Source: Acidobacteriota bacterium
Lineage (GTDB): Bacteria > Acidobacteriota > Terriglobia > Terriglobales > SCQP01
Assembly (NCBI GenBank): GCA_027459505.1
Contig: DAIDIE010000018.1
Coordinates: forward strand, 174,509 to 238,508
Direction: 5' to 3'
DNA length: 64,000 nucleotides
Numbering within the stretch: the stretch's first letter is position 1; each line of letters opens with the position of its first letter. Below are positions 1 through 9,716 of the stretch, one piece after another. The position numbers were made by a program, and so were the translations under genes. The notes below the pieces were generated by a model. The model was given only the letters and a program-made list of their open reading frames with translations. It had not been told where the DNA came from and made no database searches.

Positions 1-16
1 AGAGGTGGTCCTTGCG

Positions 17-619
17 TCAGGCGGCTTTGCCGTAGCGCTTTTGTGCTTGTTTCAGTAAAAGCTGGGCGGCCGCCGCATTTCCTCTCCCCAGCACATTGAA
101 TTGGCGTCCACGCAGTTGGTTGTAGGAAACAAAGAAGTGCTCGATCTCCCGCAGCAGATTGGAATTGAGCTCGGCGAGTTCGTGAACATCCCCGTGGTCG
201 TGCGCGGCAGCAGCGACAGCGATGAGGCGATCGTTGCGTTGGAATGCGCGCTTGGCCTCGCCATTGTGGTCTTTTGACCCTCTCTTGTCGCGCGCTCCCG
301 CCTCTGCGCTGGCGGGCTCGCTTTGTTCTGCTTCAATCACGCCAATGAGCCGCGCTTCCAAGAGACAGCCGGGGAAGAGGGCGGCGTCGTTCAACAGGAG
401 CACGTCAATGGGATCGCCGTCTTGCCCCCGGGTGGACGGGATAAAGCCGAAGTCAAACGGAAAGACCGCGCCCGCCGGCAACACGTGGCGCAACCGGAAC
501 AGTTTTTCTTCGGGATCGTAAGCGAACTTATTGCGGCTGCCCTGCGGCGTTTCGATGATGATGTGAATGGCGGTAGAGTTGGGCGTCCAGGTGGAGATTT
601 TCAAAAGCGAGCGGCTCAT
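17..619 (-). CDS. ppa: inorganic pyrophosphatase (family I)
   Basis: This 200-residue protein should hydrolyse cytoplasmic pyrophosphate to two phosphates and so drive biosynthetic reactions forward. The family signature DGDPIDVLL lies at residues 67-75 and holds two metal-binding aspartates; the substrate-contact stretch NKFAYD is at 30-35 and FPFDFGFIP at 53-61. Compared with the 175-residue E. coli enzyme there is a charged insertion of roughly 20 residues (about 97-125, rich in E, K, D and A) where a further metal-ligand loop normally sits; the sequence then resumes with NDRLIAV. The ATG start is directly visible. The gene reads leftward toward the window edge, head to tail with the upstream TPR gene. 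The family assignment is secure; the effect of the insertion on metal binding is not known. Confidence 0.93.
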   Translation of the reverse strand: MSRSLLKISTWTPNSTAIHIIIETPQGSRNKFAYDPEEKLFRLRHVLPAGAVFPFDFGFIPSTRGQDGDPIDVLLLNDAALFPGCLLEARLIGVIEAEQSEPASAEAGARDKRGSKDHNGEAKRAFQRNDRLIAVAAAAHDHGDVHELAELNSNLLREIEHFFVSYNQLRGRQFNVLGRGNAAAAQLLLKQAQKRYGKAA

Positions 620-685
620 GCCCGCTCAGATGCCCGCCCCTCCGGGGCTGCTGCTTGCACAATGCCGAACGCTTTTGGTTGGCGG

Positions 686-1165
686 CTAGTTGCTGGTAGC
701 CAGTAGCCGTCCCAAGGCCACCCAGGCGAGCTTATATTTGGGATTCTCCTGCAAGGCGCGCAAATAGCACTGTCGCGCGCGCTCATGCTGGCGTTTGGCC
801 TCCCAGGCGCGCCCCAGATTGAAATGTGCCATGCAGGGATGCTGCAGGCGGGGCGCTTGCGTGGCGCGCTCCAGCCAATGCAGAGCTTCGTCCAGCCGCC
901 CTTGCTCCAGCAGGTAAGCGCCAATGTCGTTGTAAGGATTGCCGTAGCCGGGATCGAGTTCGATGGCCTGTTCGCACTCGGCAATGGCTTGGTTCAAGTC
1001 GCCCAAAAACGAATAGGCCCAGCCGCGGAAAGTATACGCCTCAGCGGTGGGACAGGCCTCGATCGAGAGAGAGTACAGCAGCAGGGCCTGTTCCACATCA
1101 CCTTCCATCTGACGTTGGTAAGCCTTCTGCAAGTACTCGTGGGCAATATCCCGCGCATGATTCAT
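686..1165 (-). CDS. TPR-repeat protein
   Basis: This 159-residue protein is almost entirely tetratricopeptide repeats, which are helical hairpins that bind partner proteins. At least three repeats can be read, with the usual small residues and prolines, for example AYTFRGWAYSFLGDLNQAI followed by CEQAIELDP, then NPYNDIGAYLLEQGRLDEAL, then AHFNLGRAWEAKRQHERA. There is no signal peptide, so it is probably cytoplasmic. The frame stays open upstream to 1273, but I chose the ATG at 1165 because the repeat fold begins right after it and the upstream 36 residues look non-coding. Partner and process are unknown. It lies in the same direction as the pyrophosphatase gene, 66 nt upstream of it. Confidence 0.8.
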   Translation of the reverse strand: MNHARDIAHEYLQKAYQRQMEGDVEQALLLYSLSIEACPTAEAYTFRGWAYSFLGDLNQAIAECEQAIELDPGYGNPYNDIGAYLLEQGRLDEALHWLERATQAPRLQHPCMAHFNLGRAWEAKRQHERARQCYLRALQENPKYKLAWVALGRLLATSN

Positions 1166-1402
1166 GGCAGTTTCCCGTGGCAGCCACGCCGAGCCGTTCT
1201 CAACGGCCGGGTGATCCCGGCTCGCCGGTTTCCCCAGGGAGGGGAACTGACTCCAAGCGTGGCGCCCGCGCAACCGAACAGTTTCAGATTATGCGCGGGA
1301 CCCTGCCGCCTGCCAAGGCCCGGGGATCAACCCTACCAACATCAGCTTGATTAATAAAAACTCGGACACGGGAGGCTTCTTTGCTATTGCGCGAAGAGGA
1401 AA

Positions 1403-3049
1403 TTATTGCCCGTTCCGGCGCCTAGCCGTTTTAAAGACGATAAATCGCGCCCCATACAGCAGTTTTTCAGCTACTTTGTGTGATTTTGGTGGCAATTGCA
1501 GGTGTGGAGTATGTCCCGGCCCTGCTCCCAGGTCAACCAGCGCATATTGGCCTGATTTGCGAATCGCGGAGGGAGACCACGTGAAAGGAGTGGCGGGTGG
1601 CAAATAGCGGCTGAGCAGCACTGGCTCGGCTAAGCTGATCCAGCCGGCTTGGCCGGGGTGGGCCAGCAGGATCACGCCCTGAACATGCCAGCGCTGTAAC
1701 CAGCGCGCCGCCAGCTTCCAGTGAGCATCGGGATGCTGGGAGAGGCTGGTCCGCAAACCGAAGTACAGCAGCGCGGCAAACAGCAGCACTGCGGCCCGCA
1801 GTCCGGCCACTCTCCAGCGTTTTTGTTCGTAAACCGCCTGACCCCAGAGCGCTCCTGCCACAAGCAGGGCGGGCAGCACCAGCAGCACGTAGCGAGGCTG
1901 AGCGCCGCAACACATCCCGGTAGTTAACAGGCTCTTGTGTAAAACGAGGTCGGCGGCGAGAAACGCGCCGATCGGAATCCAAAGCCAGCACAACAACAGC
2001 ACGGCCATCTCAAACGAGCGCCGCAGCAGTAAAAAAAATGCGGGCCAGGGCAGCACCGCCAGGAGCAGCGCGCTGGCGAACAGCCAGACCGTTTTGGCTG
2101 GATGCCCGGCCACCCGGTGCGGTACATTCACCCGGTTTTCAATGGCCAGTGGCAATGGCAGCGCCGCGGCGCCGATTATTTCGGCTACCTTGGACGGTTC
2201 CACCGGCCGCCAGCTTTCGTGGGAAACGTAGGCGAAATTGCGCCGCAGGTGTCCCACCCAGGGCATGAACAATGCCGCCGCGAGCAGTTGCGCTGTCAGC
2301 GTCCAGAGCACGAAACGCCGCGCATGAATGGCATCGGGGCGCTTGCCAATCCAAAGCAGAATGGCGGCTGCCGCTTGGGCGGCGGCAATGAGCACGCCGA
2401 AGTAATTGGTGTAAAACAGGGCGGTCAGCAAAAGCAGGTACGACATCCATACGCGTATAGGAAATCGGCCCAATGGCTGCTTCCAAAAACGAAGCAATGG
2501 CAGGAAACTCAGCGTTGCCAGCAGCAGCAGGAAGGCGTAATAGCGATTCTGCTGCGCCACCGTAATCAGGCCGGGACTGAATGCGGCCAGCCCGGCCACC
2601 CAAAGACCGGCGGTAGCGCCAGCCATTTGCCGCGCTAAAAGCCACAACACCACAATTTCCAGCCAGGAACAGAGCGCGGCAAAAAGTCGTAAACCTGCGT
2701 CGCTGGGCTGCACCACCATCGTCCACAGGCGCAGCAGCGAATCATAAAGCGGAGGATTGGTGACCCACGGCGGAGGGTTCCACAGCTTCTTCCAACTGTC
2801 GTGCTGCAAATCCGCTGGCGGAATCTGGAACCAATCCCTGGGGGCATAGGTGGCTGTCATTAAATGGGGTGCGTGCCAGCTCGCATCCATCTCCAGCAGC
2901 GTGTTGGCCTCGTCAACCCAGAAACCCGCTTGTCCCAGGTGATAGAGCCGCAACCCCAAACCGGACAGCAGGATGAGCGCCAGCCACACCTGGCGGCGAA
3001 TGCGCTGCCCTTTAGGGCTGTCTGGAGCGGGTCGATTTTGGACAGCCAT
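1403..3049 (-). CDS. GT39/ArnT-like membrane glycosyltransferase
   Basis: This 548-residue protein has about 11-12 hydrophobic segments and belongs to the GT-C type of membrane glycosyltransferases, which move a sugar from a polyprenyl-phosphate carrier to an acceptor on the outer face of the inner membrane. Just after the first membrane segment it has [16 protein letters not shown]; the Asp-Glu pair in this first periplasmic loop is the catalytic signature of the PMT/ArnT family. The C-terminal 120 residues form a soluble domain. The frame is open to 3319, but I placed the start at the ATG at 3049, which directly precedes the first conserved membrane segment; the remaining upstream part would overlap the divergent E1 gene. 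Donor and acceptor cannot be told from sequence. A second, different GT-C protein lies at 37,509. Confidence 0.75.
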   Translation of the reverse strand: MAVQNRPAPDSPKGQRIRRQVWLALILLSGLGLRLYHLGQAGFWVDEANTLLEMDASWHAPHLMTATYAPRDWFQIPPADLQHDSWKKLWNPPPWVTNPPLYDSLLRLWTMVVQPSDAGLRLFAALCSWLEIVVLWLLARQMAGATAGLWVAGLAAFSPGLITVAQQNRYYAFLLLLATLSFLPLLRFWKQPLGRFPIRVWMSYLLLLTALFYTNYFGVLIAAAQAAAAILLWIGKRPDAIHARRFVLWTLTAQLLAAALFMPWVGHLRRNFAYVSHESWRPVEPSKVAEIIGAAALPLPLAIENRVNVPHRVAGHPAKTVWLFASALLLAVLPWPAFFLLLRRSFEMAVLLLCWLWIPIGAFLAADLVLHKSLLTTGMCCGAQPRYVLLVLPALLVAGALWGQAVYEQKRWRVAGLRAAVLLFAALLYFGLRTSLSQHPDAHWKLAARWLQRWHVQGVILLAHPGQAGWISLAEPVLLSRYLPPATPFTWSPSAIRKSGQYALVDLGAGPGHTPHLQLPPKSHKVAEKLLYGARFIVFKTARRRNGQ

Positions 3050-3227
3050 GCGCCACCATGCTACCAGTAGGGCCATCAGATCGACTACCAGCAAGGCGGC
3101 ATCGCGATGCGCACGCGCACCCCGGGCCTTGGGCGGCCCTGCCGCCCTATCCGGCCAAGCATTGACGGCTCCCCATTCCCGCTTCAATAATAGGGAGGCT
3201 TCCCGGACTGCGATCATTGGCTTGCTT

Positions 3228-5408
3228 ATGACAACCAGGGCTGAACGTGTTCTGCTCCCGTTGAAACAAAATAGCAGTGGTCTCAGCCGCGAACACCTTT
3301 TGCGGTTGTACCGCACCATGCTGCTCTCGCGTCGCGTTGACGACCGCGAGATCTTGTTGAAGCGGCAGCAAAAGATCTACTTCCAGGTCAGTTGTGCCGG
3401 TCATGAGGCCATCCAGACGGTGGCTGGCGACCAGATGCGCGCTGGTGTCGACTGGTTCTACCCCTACTACCGCGATCGAGCCCTGTGCCTGCAACTGGGG
3501 GTGACGCCCAGGGAGATGCTGCTGCAGGCGGTCGGAGCGGCCGAGGATCCCGCCTCCGGCGGCCGCCAGATGCCCTCGCATTGGAGCGATACGGCGCGCC
3601 ACATTGTCAGCTCCTCCAGTCCAACCGGAACCCAGTTTCTGCAGGCCATTGGCTGCGCCGAGGCTGGGCGTTATCTCAATCGCCATCCCCAGGTAGGCGA
3701 CTGGCTCCGCCAGCACCCGCCGTTGCGGCCCATGCAGTGGCAGGGCGACGAAGTTGTCCTGGTGACCGGCGGAGAGGGCGCCACCAGTGAGGGGGAGTTT
3801 TGGGAGGCAGTCTCCGCTGCCACCCTTGAGAAACTTCCGGTTCTGTTTCTGATTGAAGACAATGGCTACGCCATTTCTGTTCCCGCCGAGTTTCAGACCC
3901 CGGGCGGTAACATCTCGCGGCTGCTGTCGGGATTCACCAGCCTGTTCCGTATCGAATGCGACGGCTGTGACGTGTTTGACAGCTACCAGGCCATGGCTCA
4001 GGCACTGGAGTACTGCCGCGCCGGCAAAGGCCCCGCCCTCGTGCATGCTCATGTGGTGCGGCCTTATTCGCACTCCCTCTCCGATGATGAGCGGCTCTAC
4101 CGCCTGGATGAGGAGCGCGAGGCCGATGCGCACCGCGACCCCATCAATCGCCTGCGCGCCTGGCTGGTCCACGAACACGATGCCAGCGGCAAGCCTTACG
4201 CGACCCACGACTTGCTGCATAGTATCGAGCAGGAAATTGATCACGAACTCACCGAGGCGGCCGACTACGCTTTGAACGCGGCGCTGCCTTCGACGGCAGC
4301 CCTCTTTACCCACCTGTATTCGCCGCAAGTCGATCCCGGCAGCGACCGCTTTGCCACCGAGGCCGCCCCCCATCATGGTCCCGCCAGCAAGACCATGGTT
4401 GATCTCATTAATGCCTGCCTGGCCGATGAGATGGAGCGTGATCCGCGCATCCTGCTGTTTGGCGAGGATGTGGCCGATTGCAGCCGCGCCGAGAATCTGC
4501 CGCGCGTGAAGGGCAAAGGCGGTGTCTTCAAGGTAACTGCCGGCCTGCAGAAACGCTTTGGCAGCCAACGTGTGTTCAATACTTCGATTGCCGAGGCGGG
4601 CATTGCCGGCCGTGCGATCGGGCTGGCCACCCGCGGCCTCAAGCCGGTCGCTGAAATCCAGTTCTTCGACTATATCTGGCCGGCGGTGATGCAAATCCGC
4701 GATGAACTGACCACGCTGCGCTGGCGCTCCAATGGCGGCTGGGCGGCGCCCATCGTGATGCGCGTGCCGATCGGCGGCTACCTGACCGGCGGATCGATTT
4801 ATCACAGCCAGTCGGGTGAATCCATCTTTACCCACATGCCCGGTCTTCGCGTGGTCATGCCTTCCAACGCGCTGGACGCCAATGGTCTGCTGCGGACCTC
4901 GCTGCGCTGCGACGATCCGGTGCTGTTTTTGGAACACAAAAGGCTCTACCGTGAACCCTTCACGCGGGCGGCCTACCCGGGGCCCGACTACTGCATTCCC
5001 TTTGGCAAGTCGCGCATCGCCCGGGCGGGGAGCGATTTAACCGTGATCACCTATGGGGCGGTGGTACAGCGGGCGGTGCAGGCGGCGCAGCGCCTGGAGC
5101 TGGAGGGCGAAGGTCAGGTGGAAGTTCTGGATCTGCGAACGCTCAGCCCCTACGACTGGGATGGCATTTGTGTGTCCATCCGGAAGACATCTCGTGTCAT
5201 TGTGGCCCACGAAGACATGTTGAGCTGGGGCTATGGCGCCGAGCTGGCCGCCCGCATCGGCGAGGAGCTCTTCGACGATCTGGACGCGCCGGTGCGGCGC
5301 GTCGCTGCCAAAGATCTTTACTGCGCCTACCAACCTGTGTTAGAGGACTACATTCTGCCGCAGACCCAGGATCTCTATGAAGCCATGTTGGCTCTGTTGC
5401 GCTATTGA
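3228..5408 (+). CDS. fused 2-oxoacid dehydrogenase E1 alpha/beta
   Basis: This 726-residue protein joins both chains of a thiamine-diphosphate-dependent E1 component (branched-chain 2-oxoacid or pyruvate type), which decarboxylates a 2-oxoacid and passes the acyl group to the lipoyl arm of E2. Residues about 15-345 are the alpha part, with the thiamine-binding stretch [14 protein letters not shown] near 182 and [10 protein letters not shown] about 20 residues later. Residues about 385-725 are the beta part, starting [14 protein letters not shown] and containing LLFGEDVAD and [15 protein letters not shown]. Separate E1 alpha and beta proteins total about the same length, so nothing major is missing. 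The ATG at 3228 matches the normal N-terminus of the alpha chain. No E2 or E3 gene lies nearby, so the substrate (branched-chain 2-oxoacid most likely) is an inference. Confidence 0.88.
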   Translation: MTTRAERVLLPLKQNSSGLSREHLLRLYRTMLLSRRVDDREILLKRQQKIYFQVSCAGHEAIQTVAGDQMRAGVDWFYPYYRDRALCLQLGVTPREMLLQAVGAAEDPASGGRQMPSHWSDTARHIVSSSSPTGTQFLQAIGCAEAGRYLNRHPQVGDWLRQHPPLRPMQWQGDEVVLVTGGEGATSEGEFWEAVSAATLEKLPVLFLIEDNGYAISVPAEFQTPGGNISRLLSGFTSLFRIECDGCDVFDSYQAMAQALEYCRAGKGPALVHAHVVRPYSHSLSDDERLYRLDEEREADAHRDPINRLRAWLVHEHDASGKPYATHDLLHSIEQEIDHELTEAADYALNAALPSTAALFTHLYSPQVDPGSDRFATEAAPHHGPASKTMVDLINACLADEMERDPRILLFGEDVADCSRAENLPRVKGKGGVFKVTAGLQKRFGSQRVFNTSIAEAGIAGRAIGLATRGLKPVAEIQFFDYIWPAVMQIRDELTTLRWRSNGGWAAPIVMRVPIGGYLTGGSIYHSQSGESIFTHMPGLRVVMPSNALDANGLLRTSLRCDDPVLFLEHKRLYREPFTRAAYPGPDYCIPFGKSRIARAGSDLTVITYGAVVQRAVQAAQRLELEGEGQVEVLDLRTLSPYDWDGICVSIRKTSRVIVAHEDMLSWGYGAELAARIGEELFDDLDAPVRRVAAKDLYCAYQPVLEDYILPQTQDLYEAMLALLRY

Positions 5409-5518
5409 GGAATTGACCGCCTAGCCTAAGGAATAGTTGTTTCAACGAGCGTTTAGGCCCCCAAATTGCACGTACCCCGGCGTTGTGCTGGGCGGCCCGG
5501 CAGGGGACCGCGGCAGAC

Positions 5519-5554
5519 CGGGGGATGAGCCAGTGTCAATCCGCTCATCCCCCG
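5519..5554 (+). terminator. stem-loop, likely terminator after E1
   Basis: A perfect 12-bp stem (5519-5530 pairing with 5543-5554) closes a 12-nt loop and is followed by TTTCAG. It lies 110 nt after the E1 stop codon and 51 nt before the next start. The T run is short, so termination in the + direction is likely rather than certain. Confidence 0.55.
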
Positions 5555-5605
5555 TTTCAGTAAGGTACCCGGGGGATCTGCCGATAGGACAATCGAGGGC
5601 CTACC

Positions 5606-6220
5606 ATGCTGCTCAGCGCGTTGCAAAAGTACTCACTCGAAGCCGGCCTCGTCCTCCCCATCCTGATCGGCTTGTTATGCCTGTTGTTCGTGGACCTGTT
5701 CCGCCGCCGCAAATTGCAGCGGGTCGCCGACTTCTTCGACGAGCGCAAGTTGAAGGTCAAGGGCATCTCTATCCACGGTCATTTCCGCGGTCGCGAGGCG
5801 GCCATTTCGCGTAAACAAAGCGGGTGGGAGTTCAAGCTGGGCTGTAAATCCAATGCCGAGTTCCAGATTTACCGCAACAACATTTATGCCCCGCTGACCG
5901 GAAAGAAAAAGCGGGTCGCAGTGCAGGAAAACGGTCAAACACAGCGCTTTGTGCTGCTCGGTTGGGATCACGAGCTGATTCAGAATTTGCTGGAAAAGAC
6001 GGAAACGGTCCACCCGGTTGACGCGCTGCTTTGCGGCAAGCGCATGCACAGCATCCGTCTCGACCAGGCCAACCTGAAATCCATGGGAACCCGTCTCAAC
6101 AAGTCCGCCTTCGAGATCCTGGAGAGTCTTGACGCTCTCGCCCAGACCCTGGAACAAGCCGCGCCCGCCAAAACCTCGGTCAACGATTCCGTACTGAAAG
6201 CCGCCAACTCCGAGATCTAG
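5606..6220 (+). CDS. membrane-anchored protein of unknown function
   Basis: I do not recognise this 204-residue protein. Residues about 8-31 form one hydrophobic segment (LEAGLVLPILIGLLCLLFV) followed by an arginine cluster (FRRRKLQ), which predicts an N-in or reverse-anchored membrane protein with a soluble C-terminal domain of about 165 residues. That domain is rich in beta-type alternation (KVKGISIHGHFRGREAAIS, WEFKLGCKSNAEFQIYRNN) and ends in a helical, alanine-rich tail. The ATG at 5606 follows GAGGGCC at a plausible ribosome-binding distance. It stands alone between a terminator-like hairpin and the HD-GYP gene. It could be an envelope structural or signalling accessory protein; nothing in the sequence decides this. 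Confidence 0.65.
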   Translation: MLLSALQKYSLEAGLVLPILIGLLCLLFVDLFRRRKLQRVADFFDERKLKVKGISIHGHFRGREAAISRKQSGWEFKLGCKSNAEFQIYRNNIYAPLTGKKKRVAVQENGQTQRFVLLGWDHELIQNLLEKTETVHPVDALLCGKRMHSIRLDQANLKSMGTRLNKSAFEILESLDALAQTLEQAAPAKTSVNDSVLKAANSEI

Positions 6221-6293
6221 CCGCCGGAGCGTTCCGGCCGTACCGCGCTTGATTCAATAAGAGGGAACTTAGGTTTTTTACGCCTCCGATCCC

Positions 6294-6323
6294 TTGTCAT
6301 TGCACATGCCGGACAAGTATCAT
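6294..6323 (+). promoter_or_regulatory. sigma70-type promoter for the HD-GYP gene
   Basis: TTGTCA (6294-6299) and TATCAT (6318-6323) each match five of six consensus bases and are separated by 18 bp. The -10 element ends 8 nt before the GTG start, which would give a transcript with almost no leader. Confidence 0.4.
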
Positions 6324-6331
6324 CAGCGCAC

Positions 6332-8086
6332 GTGCGCGGCCCCAAGCTGAAACTTTCCTACCTCATCATCGCCACCCTCATCACCGTGGGTGCGCTGCCG
6401 CTGTTTTTGTACGGCAGGCGGGTCATTGGCTTGAGTCACGACGCCTTGCGCACCAAAGAGTTGGAATACCAGACCGCCTCCACGCGAGCTCTTGCCGACG
6501 AAATCGGTCTCTTTCACTCCGCCAGCACCGACGCGCTGCAGGACCTGGGGCAGGGAGTGGTCGTGCTCGGCAATGGACGGCTTGACGGCAATCGTTTGCA
6601 CGCCCCGGAAATTCGCGGCTTGCTGGCGCAAGCCGTTACCGATTCCAGCAACGTTCTCTACGCCTCCATCGTTAACCTGGATACGCAGGGCGTCAGCGCC
6701 GGCCGCATTGGCGATCCGGATGTATTTCTGCGGCGGGCCATTGAGCGCGCTTATCTGGTCTCGCGCGCCGGACAGAGCGTCTACACGCCGGTGACCATCA
6801 GTCTGGCGGGCCGGCCGCAATCGGCGATTCTGCACAGTATTCCCCTGCGCTTCGGCGATCAAGTGGTGGGTGTGGCGCTGGAAGTGGACGATTTTTCGCC
6901 CCTGCAGCGCCGTTTAGACGACATGGCCAACTCCGGCCTGGAGTGCTTTATCGTCGGCCGCAATGGCCGCCTGATTACCCAAGGTCATGCGAGCGGCCAA
7001 CATCGGGATCTCTATACGCCGGGCGAAGACCTCAGCCATTTGGAAATCATCCAACGTTGGCTCTCCTGGCACGGTACGCCGCTCGCTTCTGAAACGACTT
7101 CGTATGTGCGCCGTAGCCACGGGGTTGCGGAAGACATGCTGGGCACCTACTCCAGCGTTCCCGCCCTGCCTTGGGCGGTCATTGCGCAGCGTCCCAAAGC
7201 CCTGGCCTTTGTCGCCGCCGATCAGCTCACCCGCGAGGGCTATTTTTTGATGTTGGTGAGTTTGGCCATCAGCATTATCGTGGGGGTCTATCTCTCCGGC
7301 CGGCTGACCTCGCCGCTTCAAGTGCTGCATGATCGCGCTCAGGCGCTGGCGCGGCGCGAATTGTCCGGCCGTATCGAAATCAACGATCATACCGAGATTG
7401 GGGACTTGGCGCGCAGTTTCAATACCATGGCCGAGGCGGTCGAGCATTACGTCGCCGAGCTCAAGCATGCCGCTGAGCAGAATCATGAGCTATTTTTGGG
7501 CTCCATTCACGTGCTGGCGCAGGCAGTGGACGAAAAGGATCCCTATACCCGTGGCCACTCCGACCGCGTGACGCGTTACTCCGTCGCCATTGCCCGTCGC
7601 CTCGGGTTGCCGATCGCGGACGTGGAGCGTGTTCGCATTGGCGCTCAACTGCATGATGTCGGCAAGATCGGCATTGATGACCGCATCCTGAAAAAGCCCG
7701 GTGCTCTTTCTGCCGACGAGTTCGAGATCATGAAGCAGCACACCGTCAAAGGCGCCAACATTGTCCGCAAGGTGGAGCGGCTGCATGACGTGCTTCCCGG
7801 TATCGAATTGCATCATGAGCGCGTGGACGGCAAAGGCTACCCCTACGGCCTGCGTGGCGAGCAGATTCCGCTGATTGCCAAAATCATTGCCGTCGCCGAT
7901 GCCTTTGACGCGATGACCACCGAACGCCCGTATCAGGCTGCCTTTAAGCCCGATGCCGCGCTGGCCATCATCCGGGAAGGCATTGGCGCGCGCTATGACA
8001 GGGAAGTGGTGGAAGCCTTTGATCGCGCCCTGTCGGAGGGCGATTTGCGAGCCCGCCCGCTATCGTTTCAACTCTCAGCCCGCTAG
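6332..8086 (+). CDS. HAMP and HD-GYP domain sensor phosphodiesterase
   Basis: This 584-residue inner-membrane sensor should degrade cyclic di-GMP to lower the cell's c-di-GMP level in response to an extracytoplasmic cue. A first membrane segment lies at about residues 9-27, a periplasmic sensing domain (Cache-like) at 28-305, a second segment at about 305-327, and a HAMP linker at about 328-385 (EIGDLARSFNTMAEAVEHY). The HD-GYP domain follows, with HDVGKIGI near 441 and the full HHERVDGKGYP motif near 493, so metal-binding and GYP residues are intact and it is probably active. The start is a GTG; it is needed to keep the first membrane segment, and no clear Shine-Dalgarno site precedes it. 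The ligand is unknown. Confidence 0.9.
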   Translation: MRGPKLKLSYLIIATLITVGALPLFLYGRRVIGLSHDALRTKELEYQTASTRALADEIGLFHSASTDALQDLGQGVVVLGNGRLDGNRLHAPEIRGLLAQAVTDSSNVLYASIVNLDTQGVSAGRIGDPDVFLRRAIERAYLVSRAGQSVYTPVTISLAGRPQSAILHSIPLRFGDQVVGVALEVDDFSPLQRRLDDMANSGLECFIVGRNGRLITQGHASGQHRDLYTPGEDLSHLEIIQRWLSWHGTPLASETTSYVRRSHGVAEDMLGTYSSVPALPWAVIAQRPKALAFVAADQLTREGYFLMLVSLAISIIVGVYLSGRLTSPLQVLHDRAQALARRELSGRIEINDHTEIGDLARSFNTMAEAVEHYVAELKHAAEQNHELFLGSIHVLAQAVDEKDPYTRGHSDRVTRYSVAIARRLGLPIADVERVRIGAQLHDVGKIGIDDRILKKPGALSADEFEIMKQHTVKGANIVRKVERLHDVLPGIELHHERVDGKGYPYGLRGEQIPLIAKIIAVADAFDAMTTERPYQAAFKPDAALAIIREGIGARYDREVVEAFDRALSEGDLRARPLSFQLSAR

Positions 8087-8141
8087 CGAGGAGTGGCGGC
8101 GTGGCCCCCTCTCGCCACGGGAAATCCGCTGACACCCCCTT

Positions 8142-8149
8142 GCTATAAT
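8142..8149 (+). promoter_or_regulatory. extended -10 promoter for rimO
   Basis: The sequence TGCTATAAT is a perfect extended -10 element (TGnTATAAT) with no good -35 hexamer upstream. It overlaps an ATG at 8148, so transcription should begin near 8155 and translation at the in-frame ATG at 8175. Confidence 0.5.
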
Positions 8150-8174
8150 GGAACTTCCCGCGCCGGTTTCCCCT

Positions 8175-9665
8175 ATGTCCAGCAATTCTGAATTGAAGCG
8201 GCCCCGCAAAGTGGGCTTTGTGAGCCTTGGCTGCCCGAAAAACCTGGTGGATTCGGAAGTCATGATGGGCGTGCTGGCCAGGCATGGCTTTGAAATCACC
8301 CCGCGTCCCGAGGAGGCGGAGGTGTTGGTGGTCAATACCTGCAGCTTCATCGAGCCCGCCCGTCAGGAATCGGTGGACACCATCCTGGAGATGGCGCAGT
8401 TCAAGAAAACGGGGCGTGCCCAGAAACTGGTCGTCGCCGGCTGCCTGGTGGAGCGTTATCGGGATGAAATTCGCCAGGAGATGCCTGAAGTCGATGCCCT
8501 GATCGGCACCAACGAGCTGGAAAAGGTGCTGGCGGCCTGCTCCGGCGCTCCCGCGCCGGCAAAGAGCAATGGCGCCTCCGGTCTGGTGACGATCCAACCC
8601 AATGGCTTCTTCGACACCAGCGTCTCCGCGCCTTACCTCTACGATGACCTCACGCCGCGGATGCTGGCCACCCCGCGGCACTCCGCCTATATCAAGATCG
8701 CCGAAGGTTGCGATCATCCCTGCACGTATTGCGTCATTCCGCAGTTCCGCGGCGCCTTCCGCAGCCGCCGTTTTGAAAGCGTGATCGCCGAGGCCGAGCG
8801 GCTCGCCGCCAATGGAACCCGCGAGATCGTGCTCATCGGGCAGGACACAACTTGCTACGGCGAAGACCTCGGCTTGAAAGATGGCACCGCGTTACTGCTG
8901 GAACGGCTGGCGCAAATCGAAGCGCTGGATTGGGTACGCTGCCTCTACTTCTATCCCAACAAGGTCACGCAGCGCCTTCTGGACACCATCGCCGCTCATC
9001 CGCGCCTGTGCAAGTACATTGACATGCCGCTGCAGCATGCCAGCCCGTCGGTCCTGAAACGCATGAAGCGCGGTGGCGGTGCGGAAATCTTTCTTAAGCT
9101 GATTGCGCGCATTCGCCGTACCATCCCCAATGTTCAACTGCGAAGCTCGTTTATTGTGGGCTTCCCGGGTGAGAGCGAAGACGACTTCCAAATGCTTTGC
9201 GATTTTGTCGCGCAGGCACAGTTCGATTGGCTCGGAGTTTTCGGCTATTCGGATGAGGAGACCAGCGGCTCGTATCATCTGGACGGCAAGGTTCCGGCGC
9301 GCACTATTGAGAGCCGTCGCAAAAAGCTGATGGCGCTGCAGCGGCGCATCTCGCGCAAGCGCCGTGCGCAACACGTGGGCCAGTGCCTTCCCATTCTGCT
9401 GGAAGGTCCCAGCAGTGATTCCGACCTGTTATGGGAAGGACGTCTGGAGTCGCAGGCGCCCGAGATTGACGGCAAGGTATTGATCAACGACTTTCCCGAA
9501 GGCTGGATTCCACAACCAGGACAGATGGGCATGGTCGAGATTACCGAGTCGCACGACTACGACCTCGTGGGGAGAATTGTCGGCGCTATTGCCGGCGGAA
9601 CCGGCGCGTCCCCTGGCGCTGCATCCACGGAGACTGCCGTTAGCGGGTTTCCCGTGATCGTCTAA
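8175..9665 (+). CDS. rimO: ribosomal protein S12 methylthiotransferase RimO
   Basis: This 496-residue radical-SAM enzyme adds a methylthio group to the conserved aspartate of ribosomal protein S12. The N-terminal MTTase domain starts with VGFVSLGCPKNLVDSE (cluster cysteine C20) and has VNTCSFIEPA and VVAGCLVERY, giving the three cysteines of the second 4Fe-4S cluster. The radical-SAM motif CxxxCxxC is in GCDHPCTYCVIPQFRG near residue 180. The C-terminal 65-70 residues are a TRAM RNA-binding domain. Length fits the family with a short extra tail of about 25 residues. I chose the ATG at 8175 because the alternative at 8148 sits inside the -10 element. It is a single gene between the HD-GYP gene and a convergent hypothetical gene. 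Confidence 0.95.
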   Translation: MSSNSELKRPRKVGFVSLGCPKNLVDSEVMMGVLARHGFEITPRPEEAEVLVVNTCSFIEPARQESVDTILEMAQFKKTGRAQKLVVAGCLVERYRDEIRQEMPEVDALIGTNELEKVLAACSGAPAPAKSNGASGLVTIQPNGFFDTSVSAPYLYDDLTPRMLATPRHSAYIKIAEGCDHPCTYCVIPQFRGAFRSRRFESVIAEAERLAANGTREIVLIGQDTTCYGEDLGLKDGTALLLERLAQIEALDWVRCLYFYPNKVTQRLLDTIAAHPRLCKYIDMPLQHASPSVLKRMKRGGGAEIFLKLIARIRRTIPNVQLRSSFIVGFPGESEDDFQMLCDFVAQAQFDWLGVFGYSDEETSGSYHLDGKVPARTIESRRKKLMALQRRISRKRRAQHVGQCLPILLEGPSSDSDLLWEGRLESQAPEIDGKVLINDFPEGWIPQPGQMGMVEITESHDYDLVGRIVGAIAGGTGASPGAASTETAVSGFPVIV

Positions 9666-9716
9666 GCGGAACAGAGTTGCAGTGAAACCGGGGCACGCTG
9701 GCGGCGGGATTCACGG

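Noticed and set aside
3147..4937. A 596-codon open frame on the minus strand opposite the fused E1 gene.
   Set aside because: It is a shadow of the strongly supported E1 frame. Its product is low-complexity and matches no family, and high GC makes such antisense frames common.
8148..8174. Earlier ATG start for rimO at 8148.
   Set aside because: That ATG overlaps the TATAAT of the extended -10 element, so the transcript would start after it; the extra nine residues are not conserved.
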